64,000 nucleotides of DNA from Fodinibius salsisoli. Lineage in GTDB: Bacteria > Bacteroidota > Rhodothermia > Balneolales > Balneolaceae. The notes beneath the pieces are model-generated. The model was not told where the DNA came from. It did not search any database and saw only the letters and a list, made by a program, of their open reading frames with translations. The translations under genes were made by a program, and so were the position numbers. This document shows positions 1 to 9,158 of this stretch, piece after piece. The stretch lies in NCBI RefSeq assembly GCF_026229185.1, contig NZ_JAGGJA010000002.1:186001-250000 (forward strand), written 5' to 3'. Position 1 is the first letter of the stretch. Every line of letters begins with the position of its first letter.

Positions 1-230
1 ACTTCTTATCTAAGTTTGGTCTTCTGACACCCGAATTCCTCAAGAATTACCGGCGTCATGCCATCATTTTCTGCTTTATTCTATCTGCATTCTTAACGCC
101 TCCGGACCCTGTCTCACAAATTCTGATTGCAATTCCTCTTATTTTACTTTTCCAGCTTTCGGTATGGGTGAGTAAAATCGCCGTCCGTAAACGCAAGAAA
201 GAACTGGATAAGGCCTTCGGCGATGCTTAA
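1..230 (+). CDS. tatC: Sec-independent protein translocase TatC, C-terminal end (5' cut by window edge)
   Basis: Reading from base 3, 75 residues are open to the TAA at 228-230. The segment includes the TatC-typical stretch FLTPPDPVSQ, followed by a hydrophobic helix and a lysine/arginine-rich cytoplasmic tail (RKRKKELDKAF). TatC is the polytopic inner-membrane receptor of the twin-arginine pathway, exporting folded proteins. Only the last transmembrane helices and tail are here, so completeness cannot be judged. The next gene, a lipoprotein, is 131 bases downstream and probably has its own promoter. Confidence 0.85.
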   Translation, partial: FLSKFGLLTPEFLKNYRRHAIIFCFILSAFLTPPDPVSQILIAIPLILLFQLSVWVSKIAVRKRKKELDKAFGDA

Positions 231-361
231 AAACTTCAGAAATTAAAAAATATTCGCGCTTTCCTGCTCGTTTGAAATACGTTAACTTTAGCAGCTGCAA
301 TAATGAAAGCAACGATTGCTTTTTATTCTGAAGAAATTCAATACTACAAGTAATTTATTTG

Positions 362-952
362 ATGTATAAATTGAAGAAATCTACATTCGTTTTTTCCATC
401 CCTGCCCTGTTACTCATGTTCTTTTTACAAGCATGCGGTGATGGATCCACGGGGTACTACCAGCGCGAGTTCACCCCACCTGAGCCTTATGATGTTAGTC
501 AATCAGTGAGTGATACAACGACCGCTGATGGTCTGGAAATTCATGTGATTGAGGAAGGGTATGGCCGGATCGAAGTCATCCACCGCGACCGGGTACAGGT
601 TAAATACACAGGTCGTATTGTAGAAGAAGATGGTAGTCTTGGTGATGTTTTTGACAGCTCATACATCAACAACCAAACAGAGACGACCACTTTTAATAAC
701 TTAACACCCAATCCAATTCCTTCTGGAAATGGTGGCCAAATAAGTCCTCTTGTTGATGGATTCCGACGAGGTATCATCAAAGAAGTCTCCGAAGATACCA
801 CTAATATACTTTCGGGTATGAAAGAAGGTGAAAAAAGAGTCTTGATTATTCCACCGGCACTGGCCTATGGAGAAGCTGATGAAAACAGTAGCAGCAGTCT
901 AGCAGGCCGGACGCTCCGTTTCGATGTAGAACTGGTGCAGATTGCAGAATAA
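362..952 (+). CDS. FKBP-type peptidyl-prolyl cis-trans isomerase lipoprotein
   Basis: A 196-residue protein with a signal peptide ending in lipobox LQAC (acyl Cys25), so a periplasm-facing lipoprotein. The C-terminal half is an FKBP domain: VKYTGRI, DSS, then GMKEGEKRVLIIPPALAYGE and a final FDVELV strand. It should catalyse proline isomerisation during folding of exported proteins. A TTG lies one codon upstream of the ATG; I chose ATG at 362. The FKBP domain carries an insert (Asn/Thr-rich, around residues 100-125) between the first strands and the GFRRGI segment. It is convergent with alr, the two being separated by an inverted repeat. Confidence 0.85.
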   Translation: MYKLKKSTFVFSIPALLLMFFLQACGDGSTGYYQREFTPPEPYDVSQSVSDTTTADGLEIHVIEEGYGRIEVIHRDRVQVKYTGRIVEEDGSLGDVFDSSYINNQTETTTFNNLTPNPIPSGNGGQISPLVDGFRRGIIKEVSEDTTNILSGMKEGEKRVLIIPPALAYGEADENSSSSLAGRTLRFDVELVQIAE

Positions 953-954
953 TT

Positions 955-1016
955 GTTATTTGTTAATGGTTATTAGTGCAGGCTTTAATAGTAACTAATA
1001 ACCAGTCACAAATAAC
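955..1016. repeat. Compound inverted repeat between convergent genes (copy 1)
   Basis: Inner arms TGGTTATTAGT (967-977) and ACTAATAACCA (994-1004) are perfect. Outer arms GTTATTTGT (955-963) and ACAAATAAC (1008-1016) are also perfect. The 16-mer at 962-977 recurs exactly at 43519-43534, again inside an inverted repeat between convergent genes. It probably acts as a bidirectional 3'-end hairpin; the outer right arm touches the alr stop codon. Confidence 0.7.
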
Positions 1017-2080
1017 TAATTTACGTACTTTCTGGGAATACGCGGATCGATACTGGTAAGTATCTCATAAGGTATGGTTTTTAATTTTTGGGCCCAATCA
1101 TAGGCCGTACTTTCAGGATATAGCAACTCCACTTCCGTACCGGTCTCATAGTAATCTTCCCCGAGATAGATCATGCTGTAGTTCATGGTAATAGTTCCTA
1201 CGGCCTCGTATTCTTTCCCATTAATGCGAACCGGGATTTTACCCGTCAAATTTCGCTTCAACCCATCGGAATATCCGATCGGCAGAATACCCAAATACCC
1301 CTCTCCTGGAGCTTCCCATTCGGCGCCATAGCTTACGGTCTGCTCCTTTTGGATGGCTTTAACCTGCGCAAGATGCGTACGCCAGCTTAAAATGGGCTCC
1401 AGACCTTCAATAGCAACTTCGCCCGGTGCATATCCATAGAGTCCAATGCCCAGCCTTACCATATTAAACTGGTTAGTATCGTAGAATGCTGTACCACCGG
1501 TATTGGCAATATGGGCCGCCAAATTTTCGGGGAAATGTGAACGTATTTCTTTGAACAACTTATGTTGCTCGGCCACAAAGGCCGAACCGGGCTCATGGGC
1601 GGTAGCAAAATGGCTGTATATTCCGGTGCAAAAAAGTTCTCCTCTATCCTCGACTAAGGCTGCAATTTCCTCAGCTTCTATGGGTTGAAAACCCAGCCGG
1701 CCCATCCCGGTATCAAAATTCAGGTGATATGAGGTACCATTCGGCACCCATTCAAAATGCTCCCTCGAACTGATAGTGGCAGTCAAATTATGAATGCGAT
1801 ACTGGGTAGCAAGTGCTTGTTGAGGTACTTCAAAGACTAAAATAGGTTTCGTAATATCATGTTCGCGCAGTTCAATGCCCTCCTGAATTGCATTCACTGC
1901 AAAGGCGCCCACATGCGGATCTAAGGCCTTGGCAACTTCAACGGCACCGTGGCCATAGGCGTCGGCTTTCACGACCGCCATAATGCGCGTTTGGTTATCC
2001 AAAAATTGACTCAAAGTCTGAAAATTTTTCTGAAGCAAACTCCGATCGACTTGAACCACAGCATTAGATTTCTGAATCAT
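1016..2080 (-). CDS. alr: Alanine racemase
   Basis: A PLP-dependent fold-type III racemase of 354 aa, the usual Alr length, converting L- to D-alanine for peptidoglycan. The PLP lysine lies in AVVKADAYGHG (Lys38). The second catalytic residue is Tyr251 in VSYGAEW. The cofactor-binding segment MVRLGIGLYGY is near residues 207-217. It starts 8 bases after the stop of the upstream oxidoreductase on the same strand, so the two are probably co-transcribed. A second, more divergent racemase of this fold is at 25596-26768; this one looks like the housekeeping enzyme. Confidence 0.93.
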   Translation of the reverse strand: MIQKSNAVVQVDRSLLQKNFQTLSQFLDNQTRIMAVVKADAYGHGAVEVAKALDPHVGAFAVNAIQEGIELREHDITKPILVFEVPQQALATQYRIHNLTATISSREHFEWVPNGTSYHLNFDTGMGRLGFQPIEAEEIAALVEDRGELFCTGIYSHFATAHEPGSAFVAEQHKLFKEIRSHFPENLAAHIANTGGTAFYDTNQFNMVRLGIGLYGYAPGEVAIEGLEPILSWRTHLAQVKAIQKEQTVSYGAEWEAPGEGYLGILPIGYSDGLKRNLTGKIPVRINGKEYEAVGTITMNYSMIYLGEDYYETGTEVELLYPESTAYDWAQKLKTIPYEILTSIDPRIPRKYVN

Positions 2081-2088
2081 AAAATAGG

Positions 2089-3690
2089 TTAAAATTTAAA
2101 CCAGGATTTCTTTTTCAAATCTTTCAAAATTACATGGGCCGCGTTATAGCCTGCAGCACCAAAAACACCTCCCCCCGGGTGGCAGGAAGCGGAGGATAAA
2201 TACAGGTTCTCAATAGGCGTTTTGTACTTACTCATTTCCGGGACCGGCCGAAACATAAACATCTGGTCAAAACTCATTTCAACATGCATTACATTGCCCC
2301 GTGGCATTGCATGTTTACGCTCAATATCCAGTGGAGACTGAATATACCAGTCGATAAGCTTACCTTCCATATTAGGTGCATAGCCACAAATTACATCATA
2401 AATTTTCTGCGCCTCCCGCTCCCGAATATCGTCCCAATGCAAGCCCTCTTGCAGTTCGTAAGGGTGCCATTGGGCCCAACCATAGAGCGTATGCCCACCA
2501 CTTGGCGCCATATCAGGATCAATGTCTGAAAATGTCATAGCCAACACTGCGGGATTTTCGGGCGGTTTCTTCTTGGTATAATCACCAATAGCATTCTGCA
2601 TATACGATACGGAGGGCGCCAACAGCTGCATACCGTTGTGAATATAGGGATCTTCGGGAACCGCTTGGTAGCGTGGCAACTCTTCGACCGCACAGCGTAT
2701 CACCATACCAAATCCATTGCCCACGTTAATATTTTCTATCCTCCTGTATGTTTCGGAAGGCAAATGGTCACGCCCCACCATCTTCATCATCGTAGTCTGC
2801 ACATGAGCATTCGAAATAATGATATCTGCGTGATACTCCTTGTCTTCTGTTTGGATACCAACCGCTTTGCCCTCTTCCACTAAAATATTGGTGACCGGGG
2901 TTCCGGTAATAATTTGGCCTCCATGAGCTTCGATATAACGCGCCATAGCCTGGGTGAGCATACCGCTGCCTCCCCTGGGATGCTTGGCTCCGCTTTGATG
3001 TAACATAGCGTGCCAGCCGGCAAAATCTCCGGATGCGGGATGATCGGGCGTTGGGCCGGATTGAGCGGCAAACCAAGTCAAGGCGGCTTTCATATACGGA
3101 TTGTCGAAAGCATCATCTACCACCTTCCCATAACTGCTGAATATCTTCTGCATGCCGCTCAGCTGCTGCCCTTTCGGAAACATCGACCCATTACGAAACT
3201 GATCTTTAGCCAGCGAAGCCATAAGACCTTTGCTGCTGGGCGGACTCATAAACGCCTTTAACACGCTCCGATTGATACGCCCCCAAAACTCGACGAATTC
3301 GCGATAGTTTTCAACATCTTCCGGGGCCACCTTGGCAATAGAATCCAGCGTGCGGTCCAAATCCTTAAAAAAATGGATCACGCCCTGTCCATCGGGAACC
3401 GGGTAAGACATCATGGGATCCATCTCAATATACTCGAGGCCATATGATTCGAGCTCCAGCTCTTCAAGGATACCCGTCTGATGAATCATGATGTGCACCG
3501 AAGAGCCCACATCTATACGGAAACCTTCCGGATATTGAGGCGACTGAAACATCGTTTCTGTGCACACGGCGCCCCCCAAGGTATCACGGCGCTCTACAAC
3601 TTTCACGCTATATCCCTCCTTTGCTAAATAACAAGCAGTAACCAAGCCGTTGTGACCTGAACCTACAACTATCGCATCTTGTTTATCCAT
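2089..3690 (-). CDS. FAD-dependent oxidoreductase, phytoene dehydrogenase/PYROXD2-like
   Basis: A 533-residue flavoprotein. The N-terminus has the dinucleotide-binding motif VVGSGHNG (GxGxxG, Gly10-Gly15), followed by an acidic strand end (VVERRDTLGG). The C-terminus has the family's HPGGGVFGAAGYNAA segment contacting FAD. It belongs to the CrtI/amine-oxidase superfamily and is closest in layout to PYROXD2-like proteins. No other carotenoid gene is nearby, so a carotenoid role is not supported and the substrate is unknown. It is divergent from sppA over a 105-base shared promoter region, with alr 8 bases downstream. Confidence 0.85.
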   Translation of the reverse strand: MDKQDAIVVGSGHNGLVTACYLAKEGYSVKVVERRDTLGGAVCTETMFQSPQYPEGFRIDVGSSVHIMIHQTGILEELELESYGLEYIEMDPMMSYPVPDGQGVIHFFKDLDRTLDSIAKVAPEDVENYREFVEFWGRINRSVLKAFMSPPSSKGLMASLAKDQFRNGSMFPKGQQLSGMQKIFSSYGKVVDDAFDNPYMKAALTWFAAQSGPTPDHPASGDFAGWHAMLHQSGAKHPRGGSGMLTQAMARYIEAHGGQIITGTPVTNILVEEGKAVGIQTEDKEYHADIIISNAHVQTTMMKMVGRDHLPSETYRRIENINVGNGFGMVIRCAVEELPRYQAVPEDPYIHNGMQLLAPSVSYMQNAIGDYTKKKPPENPAVLAMTFSDIDPDMAPSGGHTLYGWAQWHPYELQEGLHWDDIREREAQKIYDVICGYAPNMEGKLIDWYIQSPLDIERKHAMPRGNVMHVEMSFDQMFMFRPVPEMSKYKTPIENLYLSSASCHPGGGVFGAAGYNAAHVILKDLKKKSWFKF

Positions 3691-3795
3691 TATGTATCAT
3701 TAATCTATTCATAACATTCGCAAAGATTTTTCGTATCCTTGAAAAGCTGTACGTGTATCTACTTCTGAATTAACATTGATCCAATTTAATCGACC

Positions 3796-5586
3796 ATGAA
3801 CTTTTTTAAAACGCTGATTGCTACAATCCTGGGAATCTTTTTATCCTTGGGGCTCATTTTAATTATTCTGTTGGTTACAATTTCCAGCAGTTCACAAGAG
3901 CCTGAACCCTATGTACGCGACAATACCGTCTTAAAAATTGGATTGCGGGGCTCCTTGCCTGCTAAAACATCCACTAACCCATTGGATAAAGTACTTGGTG
4001 AAGATACCAATAATAAGGTGTCGCTGGAAACATTAAAAGAAAATTTGACCAAGGCACAGGCTCATGAAAACATCAAAGGCGTTTGGCTTGAAATCGACTT
4101 TGTTTCAGGGGCCTGGGCCAACCTCCAGGAAGCGCATCGGCTGATTAGTGCATTCCGGGACAGCTCGGACAAATTTATCTATGCCAGCACCAATGATATT
4201 GGATATAACGAAAAAGGCTATTTTCTCGCTACAGCTGCCGATTCTATCTTCTCTCCACCAGAAACGTTTTTTGAGTTCGACGGTTTTTACAGCCAGGTCA
4301 TGTTTTATGATGGTTTATTTGAAAAGTTAGGTATCGAAGCAGAGGTAACCCGCCACGGCAAATACAAGGGAGCGGTAGAGCCGTATTACCGCAAAGAGAT
4401 GTCCGAAGAGAACGAATATCAGCTAACACAACTTTTAAACCAGGTAAATAGCACTTTTGTATCAGCGGTTAGTCAAAAGAGTGGTCGGTCTGTTGAAGAG
4501 TTAAATACCCTAATGAACGGGCAGCCGCATCTCGACTCCCACTTTGCACGAAAAGAAGGACTTATTGATTCGCTGATGTATGCTGATCAGCTGGAGGAAC
4601 TTATCAAACAACGTATTGGGCTCGAAGATGACACAGACTTTAAGACCATCTCCAACAAGCGCTATGCCCGAGTTTCGGCTTCATCTTCGGGTATGGAGAG
4701 CTCATCCCCTTCCGATAAAATAGCCGTTATCTATGCCAATGGTCCCATTATGCCAGACACCAATTCCGATAGCCCTCTGAGCAACCGGCAAATAATTACA
4801 GGAACTTTTTTCGAAGAGCAGCTGGAGAAAATTCGTAACGACGAAGATGTAAAAGCACTGGTCATCCGGGTGAACAGTCCCGGCGGCGCCGGAAGTACCT
4901 CCGATTTAATCTGGCGGAAGCTCCAGAATATGAAAGAAAAAATGCCGGTTATCGTATCAATGGGTGGAGTAGCAGCTTCGGGCGGATATTATATTTCTAT
5001 GGGGGCCGACTCTATTGTAGCTGAACCCACAACCATCACCGGCTCAATAGGTGTTTTTGCAACAAAACTTAACACCAAACAATTATTCAATGAAAAGCTG
5101 GGCTTAACCTTCGATGCTGTCAAAACCCATGAACATGCCGACTGGCTGGCCCAGAATCGTGGACTCACCCCTCCCGAAGCAAAAGCCCTTCAACAGTATG
5201 TCGATACTTTCTATCAGGCTTTTATTACTAAAGTTGCAGATTCTCGGGGTATGACGGTAGAACAAGTTGACGGACTGGCCCAGGGCCGCGTATGGACGGG
5301 GGCAGACGCCCAAGAAAATGGGTTAGTTGATGTTCTCGGCGGGTTTGACAAAGCCGTTACTATTGCTGCAGAAAAGGCCGAACTTTCTGATTATAGTCTC
5401 GAAAAATATCCAAAACCAAAGTCGTTCTATGAATTGGTCATGAGCTCAGCGAATACAAAAGCACAAGCATGGTTGAATAATAGCTGGTTCTCTTTGACAG
5501 AACTGCAGGGTATTAAGCAGAATATTTCACTGCTTAGACAGCGACACGCTTTGACGTTATTCCCTTTTGAGATCAACATACAATAA
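3796..5586 (+). CDS. sppA: Signal peptide peptidase SppA, 67K type
   Basis: A 596-aa membrane-anchored serine protease with tandem S49 domains that degrades cleaved signal peptides. An N-terminal transmembrane helix spans about residues 5-30. The general-base lysine is in GKYKGAVEPY (Lys191, N-terminal repeat). The nucleophile is Ser395 in GGVAASGGYY of the C-terminal repeat, preceded by the VNSPGG oxyanion strand near 359-364. Both catalytic residues are therefore present, in the arrangement known from E. coli SppA (Lys209/Ser409). The next gene begins 5 bases downstream, suggesting translational coupling. Confidence 0.93.
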   Translation: MNFFKTLIATILGIFLSLGLILIILLVTISSSSQEPEPYVRDNTVLKIGLRGSLPAKTSTNPLDKVLGEDTNNKVSLETLKENLTKAQAHENIKGVWLEIDFVSGAWANLQEAHRLISAFRDSSDKFIYASTNDIGYNEKGYFLATAADSIFSPPETFFEFDGFYSQVMFYDGLFEKLGIEAEVTRHGKYKGAVEPYYRKEMSEENEYQLTQLLNQVNSTFVSAVSQKSGRSVEELNTLMNGQPHLDSHFARKEGLIDSLMYADQLEELIKQRIGLEDDTDFKTISNKRYARVSASSSGMESSSPSDKIAVIYANGPIMPDTNSDSPLSNRQIITGTFFEEQLEKIRNDEDVKALVIRVNSPGGAGSTSDLIWRKLQNMKEKMPVIVSMGGVAASGGYYISMGADSIVAEPTTITGSIGVFATKLNTKQLFNEKLGLTFDAVKTHEHADWLAQNRGLTPPEAKALQQYVDTFYQAFITKVADSRGMTVEQVDGLAQGRVWTGADAQENGLVDVLGGFDKAVTIAAEKAELSDYSLEKYPKPKSFYELVMSSANTKAQAWLNNSWFSLTELQGIKQNISLLRQRHALTLFPFEINIQ

Positions 5587-5591
5587 CTGCT

Positions 5592-6443
5592 ATGCATATT
5601 GGATCACTTACCATAGAATTATTGAGCGAAGGCCGTTTTGAACTCTTTCAGGACGGCCATATCAATCGTTCTTTGAAAGAAGAATCGACAGAACCCGCAC
5701 TTAAAAATACGGCTGCTCAATATACGAGGGTAGGCATCAATCCAATATTAGTTACAAACGGTCCCTATAATATTCTGCTGGATACCGGGCTGGGTTGGGG
5801 ACTGGATTTTGCAAGCAGCTACCATGAGGTATCTAATGTGCGTACCAACCTGGCTATTTTTAAGCTTACTCCTGCTGATATTACTCACGTGATCCTCAGC
5901 CATCTGCATTACGATCATGCCGCGGGCAGTTCATTTACCAACTCAAATGCCCAAACAGAAGTTACTTTTCCAAATGCTACCTACTATCTTCAGCAGCTGG
6001 AATGGGAATATGCACTATCACAAGTTGACCAACAGGCTCAAAAGCAGGATGCCGACTATCAGCTGGATGAATTCTATCGGCTTATGGCCGATAACCGTAT
6101 CCATTTGCTAAAAGATGAGATCACTTCCGTTATGGATGGTCTTTCTGTTATCAGGACGGGGGGACATACGCCCGGCCACCAGGTGGTGCGGCTGCAGAGT
6201 GAAGGCGAGAGTGCCTATTATCCCGGTGATCTACTGCCTTCTTCTGCCCATTTGAATCACTATAAAATGCAGCACATGGATGTTGATCCTATCCGGGCTA
6301 AGAAAGAAAAAATACAGCTACTCCAAAAAGCGTATCGGGAACAGTCTATTCTCCTTTTTTATCACTCCAAACACGGGCAATCCGGTCGATTGATTCGGGA
6401 TCAGGATAAGCAATATGTTCTGGCGGATATCCCCAAGGATTGA
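5592..6443 (+). CDS. MBL-fold metallo-hydrolase
   Basis: A 283-aa metallo-beta-lactamase-fold protein. The zinc signature SHLHYDHA (His104, His106, Asp108, His109) is intact, a further metal histidine lies in GGHTPGHQ near residue 192, and a PGD segment follows. There is no signal peptide, so it is cytoplasmic. The domain resembles the lactonase/glyoxalase-II-like branch, but the substrate cannot be read from sequence. It lies 5 bases after sppA and is probably in the same operon; no functional link with signal-peptide turnover is known to me. Confidence 0.85.
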   Translation: MHIGSLTIELLSEGRFELFQDGHINRSLKEESTEPALKNTAAQYTRVGINPILVTNGPYNILLDTGLGWGLDFASSYHEVSNVRTNLAIFKLTPADITHVILSHLHYDHAAGSSFTNSNAQTEVTFPNATYYLQQLEWEYALSQVDQQAQKQDADYQLDEFYRLMADNRIHLLKDEITSVMDGLSVIRTGGHTPGHQVVRLQSEGESAYYPGDLLPSSAHLNHYKMQHMDVDPIRAKKEKIQLLQKAYREQSILLFYHSKHGQSGRLIRDQDKQYVLADIPKD

Positions 6444-6581
6444 CCATATTCTTCTGATTTTTATAGTTCTTAGCGATGACTTTTTCCAAGCGGACTGTTC
6501 CGTAACGATAAAGGCAATATTTCAGAACAAGTTTGTAAAGAAATCGTCGCTCATTGTTCTTACCTTAGAACAAGAATACGA

Positions 6582-8795
6582 ATGAAATCTTCAGACATTC
6601 CTTTAGACATAATGCCGGATATCGCGAAAGCAGAACACGTTCTTCACGAAGTTTTTGGATTTGAGGAATTTCGCTCCCTTCAGAAAGACATTATTCAAAA
6701 CGTACTTGCCAAAAATGATACCCTGGCTATCATGCCTACTGGCGGCGGAAAATCGCTGTGTTACCAAATTCCTGCACTCCTGTTTGAGAGACTTACCATC
6801 GTGGTATCTCCGCTTATTTCGCTGATGAAAGACCAGGTAGATCAGCTGACAGCGTATGGAATATCAGCTTCCACTCTAAACAGCTCCCTTTCTCTGCAGG
6901 AATATGAGCAAACCCTCGATCTCATTCGTAGTAATAAAGTGGATTTATTATATCTGGCACCGGAAACGTTGATGAAAAACAATGTATTAAATTTGGTTTC
7001 AGGCTTAGGCGTAGATTGCATAGCCATTGATGAAGCCCATTGTATTTCGGAATGGGGGCATGATTTCCGTCCCGAATACCGCCAGCTTGCAGAGGTTACC
7101 ACTCGTTTTGATGGGGCTGTTACCCTGGGCCTCACCGCCACCGCCACGCCTCAGGTTCAAAGAGATATTGCCGGCTCACTCGGGCTCAAAAATGCCAACA
7201 CCTTTGTAGCCAGCTTCAACCGGAAAAATTTGTATTTGGATGTGGCAAACAAAAATGATTCACTGCAGCAAGTGATTTATTTTCTCCAGGAGCATAAAAA
7301 TGAATCCGGTATTATTTATTGCTTTTCGCGCCGACAAGTAGATAAGCTTGCCAACGATTTGAATGCAAATGGTTTTAGCGCGCTTCCCTATCACGCCGGA
7401 CTTGAGGAAAACGAGCGTATGCGAAATCAGGATGCTTTTATTCGGGATGAAACAAACATTATTGTAGCTACTATTGCTTTTGGGATGGGCATCGACAAGC
7501 CGGATGTGCGCTTTGTAATTCACCATGATATGCCAAAAAACATTGAATCGTATTATCAGCAAATTGGGCGTGCCGGACGTGATGGCCTGCAATCTGATTG
7601 CCTGTTTTTATTTAGTTATGGAGATGCTTCCAAAATTCGATATTTCATAGAGCAAAAAGCGGAAGCTGAACAAAGGGTTGCCGAACAGCATCTGCAACAG
7701 CTAATGGAGTTTGTAGAAACAAATCAGTGCCGGCGAATAAAACTACTTGAGTATTTTGGGGAACAATTCACCCAAGAAAACTGTGGAATGTGCGATTTCT
7801 GCACTGGAAATACGCCGGAAAGAGAAAATATTACAGTCCCCGCACAAAAGTTTTTGTCAGCAATGGTGCGAACTGAGCAGCGTTTTGGCTACCATCATAT
7901 CAAAAATATCTTGGTAGGCTCTCGCCGAAAAGAAGTGCTAAAATTTAATCACGATCAGCTTTCTACCCACGGAATTGGAAAAGAATTCAGCTCACAGGAA
8001 TGGAAACAGCTCTATCGCGAGTTAATGCGGCAAGATATTATTCTTAGGGAAGTTAAACATAAAAGCCTCAAGCTGACTCCCAAAGCCATTGATATCCTTA
8101 AAGGAAAGGAACAGGTATTTGGTGTAATTGAAGAACCCGAGCAAAAAACAAAAACCCGACAGACAAAATCAGATATTGAGTCGCTGGATTTCAATCGGGA
8201 ATTGTTTGTTTTACTAAAACAGAAACGTACGGAGCTGGCGCACGAGCAAAACGTTCCACCCTATATTATTTTCCCGGATACCACCTTAATTGAAATGTCG
8301 TACTATTTTCCACAAACTAAAGAACGACTGCTGACTATTCACGGAATTGGGCGGGTGAAGGCTAAAAAATATGGTGCCGCTTTTCTGCCTGTAATTAGCT
8401 CATTTTGCGGCCAGCATGATTTAGACGAAAAACAGAAGTCAGCACAGTCAAAAATGGTCACTGTTACCAAAACGCTTTCTCAAGAAAGCCGTCCTTACCA
8501 GGTAGGCAAACTGTTTAACCAAAATAAAAGCATACCGGAAATTGCTGCTCATTTTAATGTAAAAGAAAGCACGGTACTTTCTAATCTCCTTAAATTTGTA
8601 AAAGCAGGAAATTCGGTTTCTTCGGACCGCATCCTGAAATTTTCAACTCTAAATACAGAAGAAATAGAGCAGGCAACAAAAGCCTTTGATGAACACGGGC
8701 TGGGTATGCTGCGTCCTATTTTTAAGTCGTTGAATGAGCAGGTTTCATATGATGAATTGCGCGTAATTCAGCTGTATATGATTAGCCTTAAATAA
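6582..8795 (+). CDS. recQ: ATP-dependent DNA helicase RecQ
   Basis: A 737-aa superfamily-2 3'-5' DNA helicase for recombination and fork repair. Walker A is PTGGGKS (residues 52-58) and the DEAH box is Asp150-His153. The second RecA-like lobe includes the QIGRAGRDG motif. A zinc-binding RecQ-C segment follows with four cysteines (NQCRR, then ENCGMCDFC). Next come an RQC winged helix, an HRDC domain (near RTELAHEQNVPPY) and a C-terminal helix-turn-helix extension of about 100 residues. ATG 6582 follows a 138-base gap. Confidence 0.95.
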   Translation: MKSSDIPLDIMPDIAKAEHVLHEVFGFEEFRSLQKDIIQNVLAKNDTLAIMPTGGGKSLCYQIPALLFERLTIVVSPLISLMKDQVDQLTAYGISASTLNSSLSLQEYEQTLDLIRSNKVDLLYLAPETLMKNNVLNLVSGLGVDCIAIDEAHCISEWGHDFRPEYRQLAEVTTRFDGAVTLGLTATATPQVQRDIAGSLGLKNANTFVASFNRKNLYLDVANKNDSLQQVIYFLQEHKNESGIIYCFSRRQVDKLANDLNANGFSALPYHAGLEENERMRNQDAFIRDETNIIVATIAFGMGIDKPDVRFVIHHDMPKNIESYYQQIGRAGRDGLQSDCLFLFSYGDASKIRYFIEQKAEAEQRVAEQHLQQLMEFVETNQCRRIKLLEYFGEQFTQENCGMCDFCTGNTPERENITVPAQKFLSAMVRTEQRFGYHHIKNILVGSRRKEVLKFNHDQLSTHGIGKEFSSQEWKQLYRELMRQDIILREVKHKSLKLTPKAIDILKGKEQVFGVIEEPEQKTKTRQTKSDIESLDFNRELFVLLKQKRTELAHEQNVPPYIIFPDTTLIEMSYYFPQTKERLLTIHGIGRVKAKKYGAAFLPVISSFCGQHDLDEKQKSAQSKMVTVTKTLSQESRPYQVGKLFNQNKSIPEIAAHFNVKESTVLSNLLKFVKAGNSVSSDRILKFSTLNTEEIEQATKAFDEHGLGMLRPIFKSLNEQVSYDELRVIQLYMISLK

Positions 8796-9158
8796 AAAAG
8801 GCGAACGCAAGCCCCCTTTTCTTATAATCTTTATGTTAGCTACGTCTTAACCCGACTTATTTATAAGAAGGATTTGCAAAACCCATCAGACGGCTGAGTT
8901 TGCCGTCAGGTGGGTACCTTTTAGAAGCTGTTAACCCGTCTGACCGAAAACCCAGCGGTCGGACGAGGTGATATTTTAAAACCTCCTGAAATTAGACAAA
9001 ATATATAATAGCTCAAATTTGAGAACCGGTGGAAGGCGTCAAAATTTGATTGTAGGCGGCGTTGAACTACTTCCTCATAAGCACCATCGGAGGTTTGCCT
9101 GCACAACGAAACGTTAGTGTAGTTGTGGGGAGGTCAGTAAGGGTCTTTTAAAAAATCC
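8796..9158. ncRNA. Hairpin-dense intergenic region, candidate structured RNA of unknown class
   Basis: This 363-base gap lies between the 3' ends of recQ and rho and has no credible gene. It contains many stems: TCTTATAA (8820-8827) with TTATAAGA (8861-8868); a 14-bp stem 8881-8894/8902-8915 with one mismatch and one wobble; a 10-bp stem 8937-8946/8956-8965 with one wobble; 9013-9022/9039-9049 with a one-base bulge; CACAAC/GTTGTG (9102-9107/9122-9127); and CAGTAAGG/CCTTACTG (9135-9142/9157-9164), which overlaps the rho stop. I looked for RNase P, tmRNA, SRP and common riboswitch signatures and found none. The strand is unknown. It could be a string of terminators rather than one RNA. Confidence 0.35.

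Noticed and set aside
2089-3690. Carotenoid biosynthesis cluster
   Set aside because: The gene is phytoene-dehydrogenase-like but there is no phytoene synthase, cyclase or other carotenoid gene nearby, and its layout fits PYROXD2 better.
8921-9106. A 61-codon minus-strand frame in the recQ-rho gap
   Set aside because: The bases are explained better by hairpins; no protein character or upstream signal.
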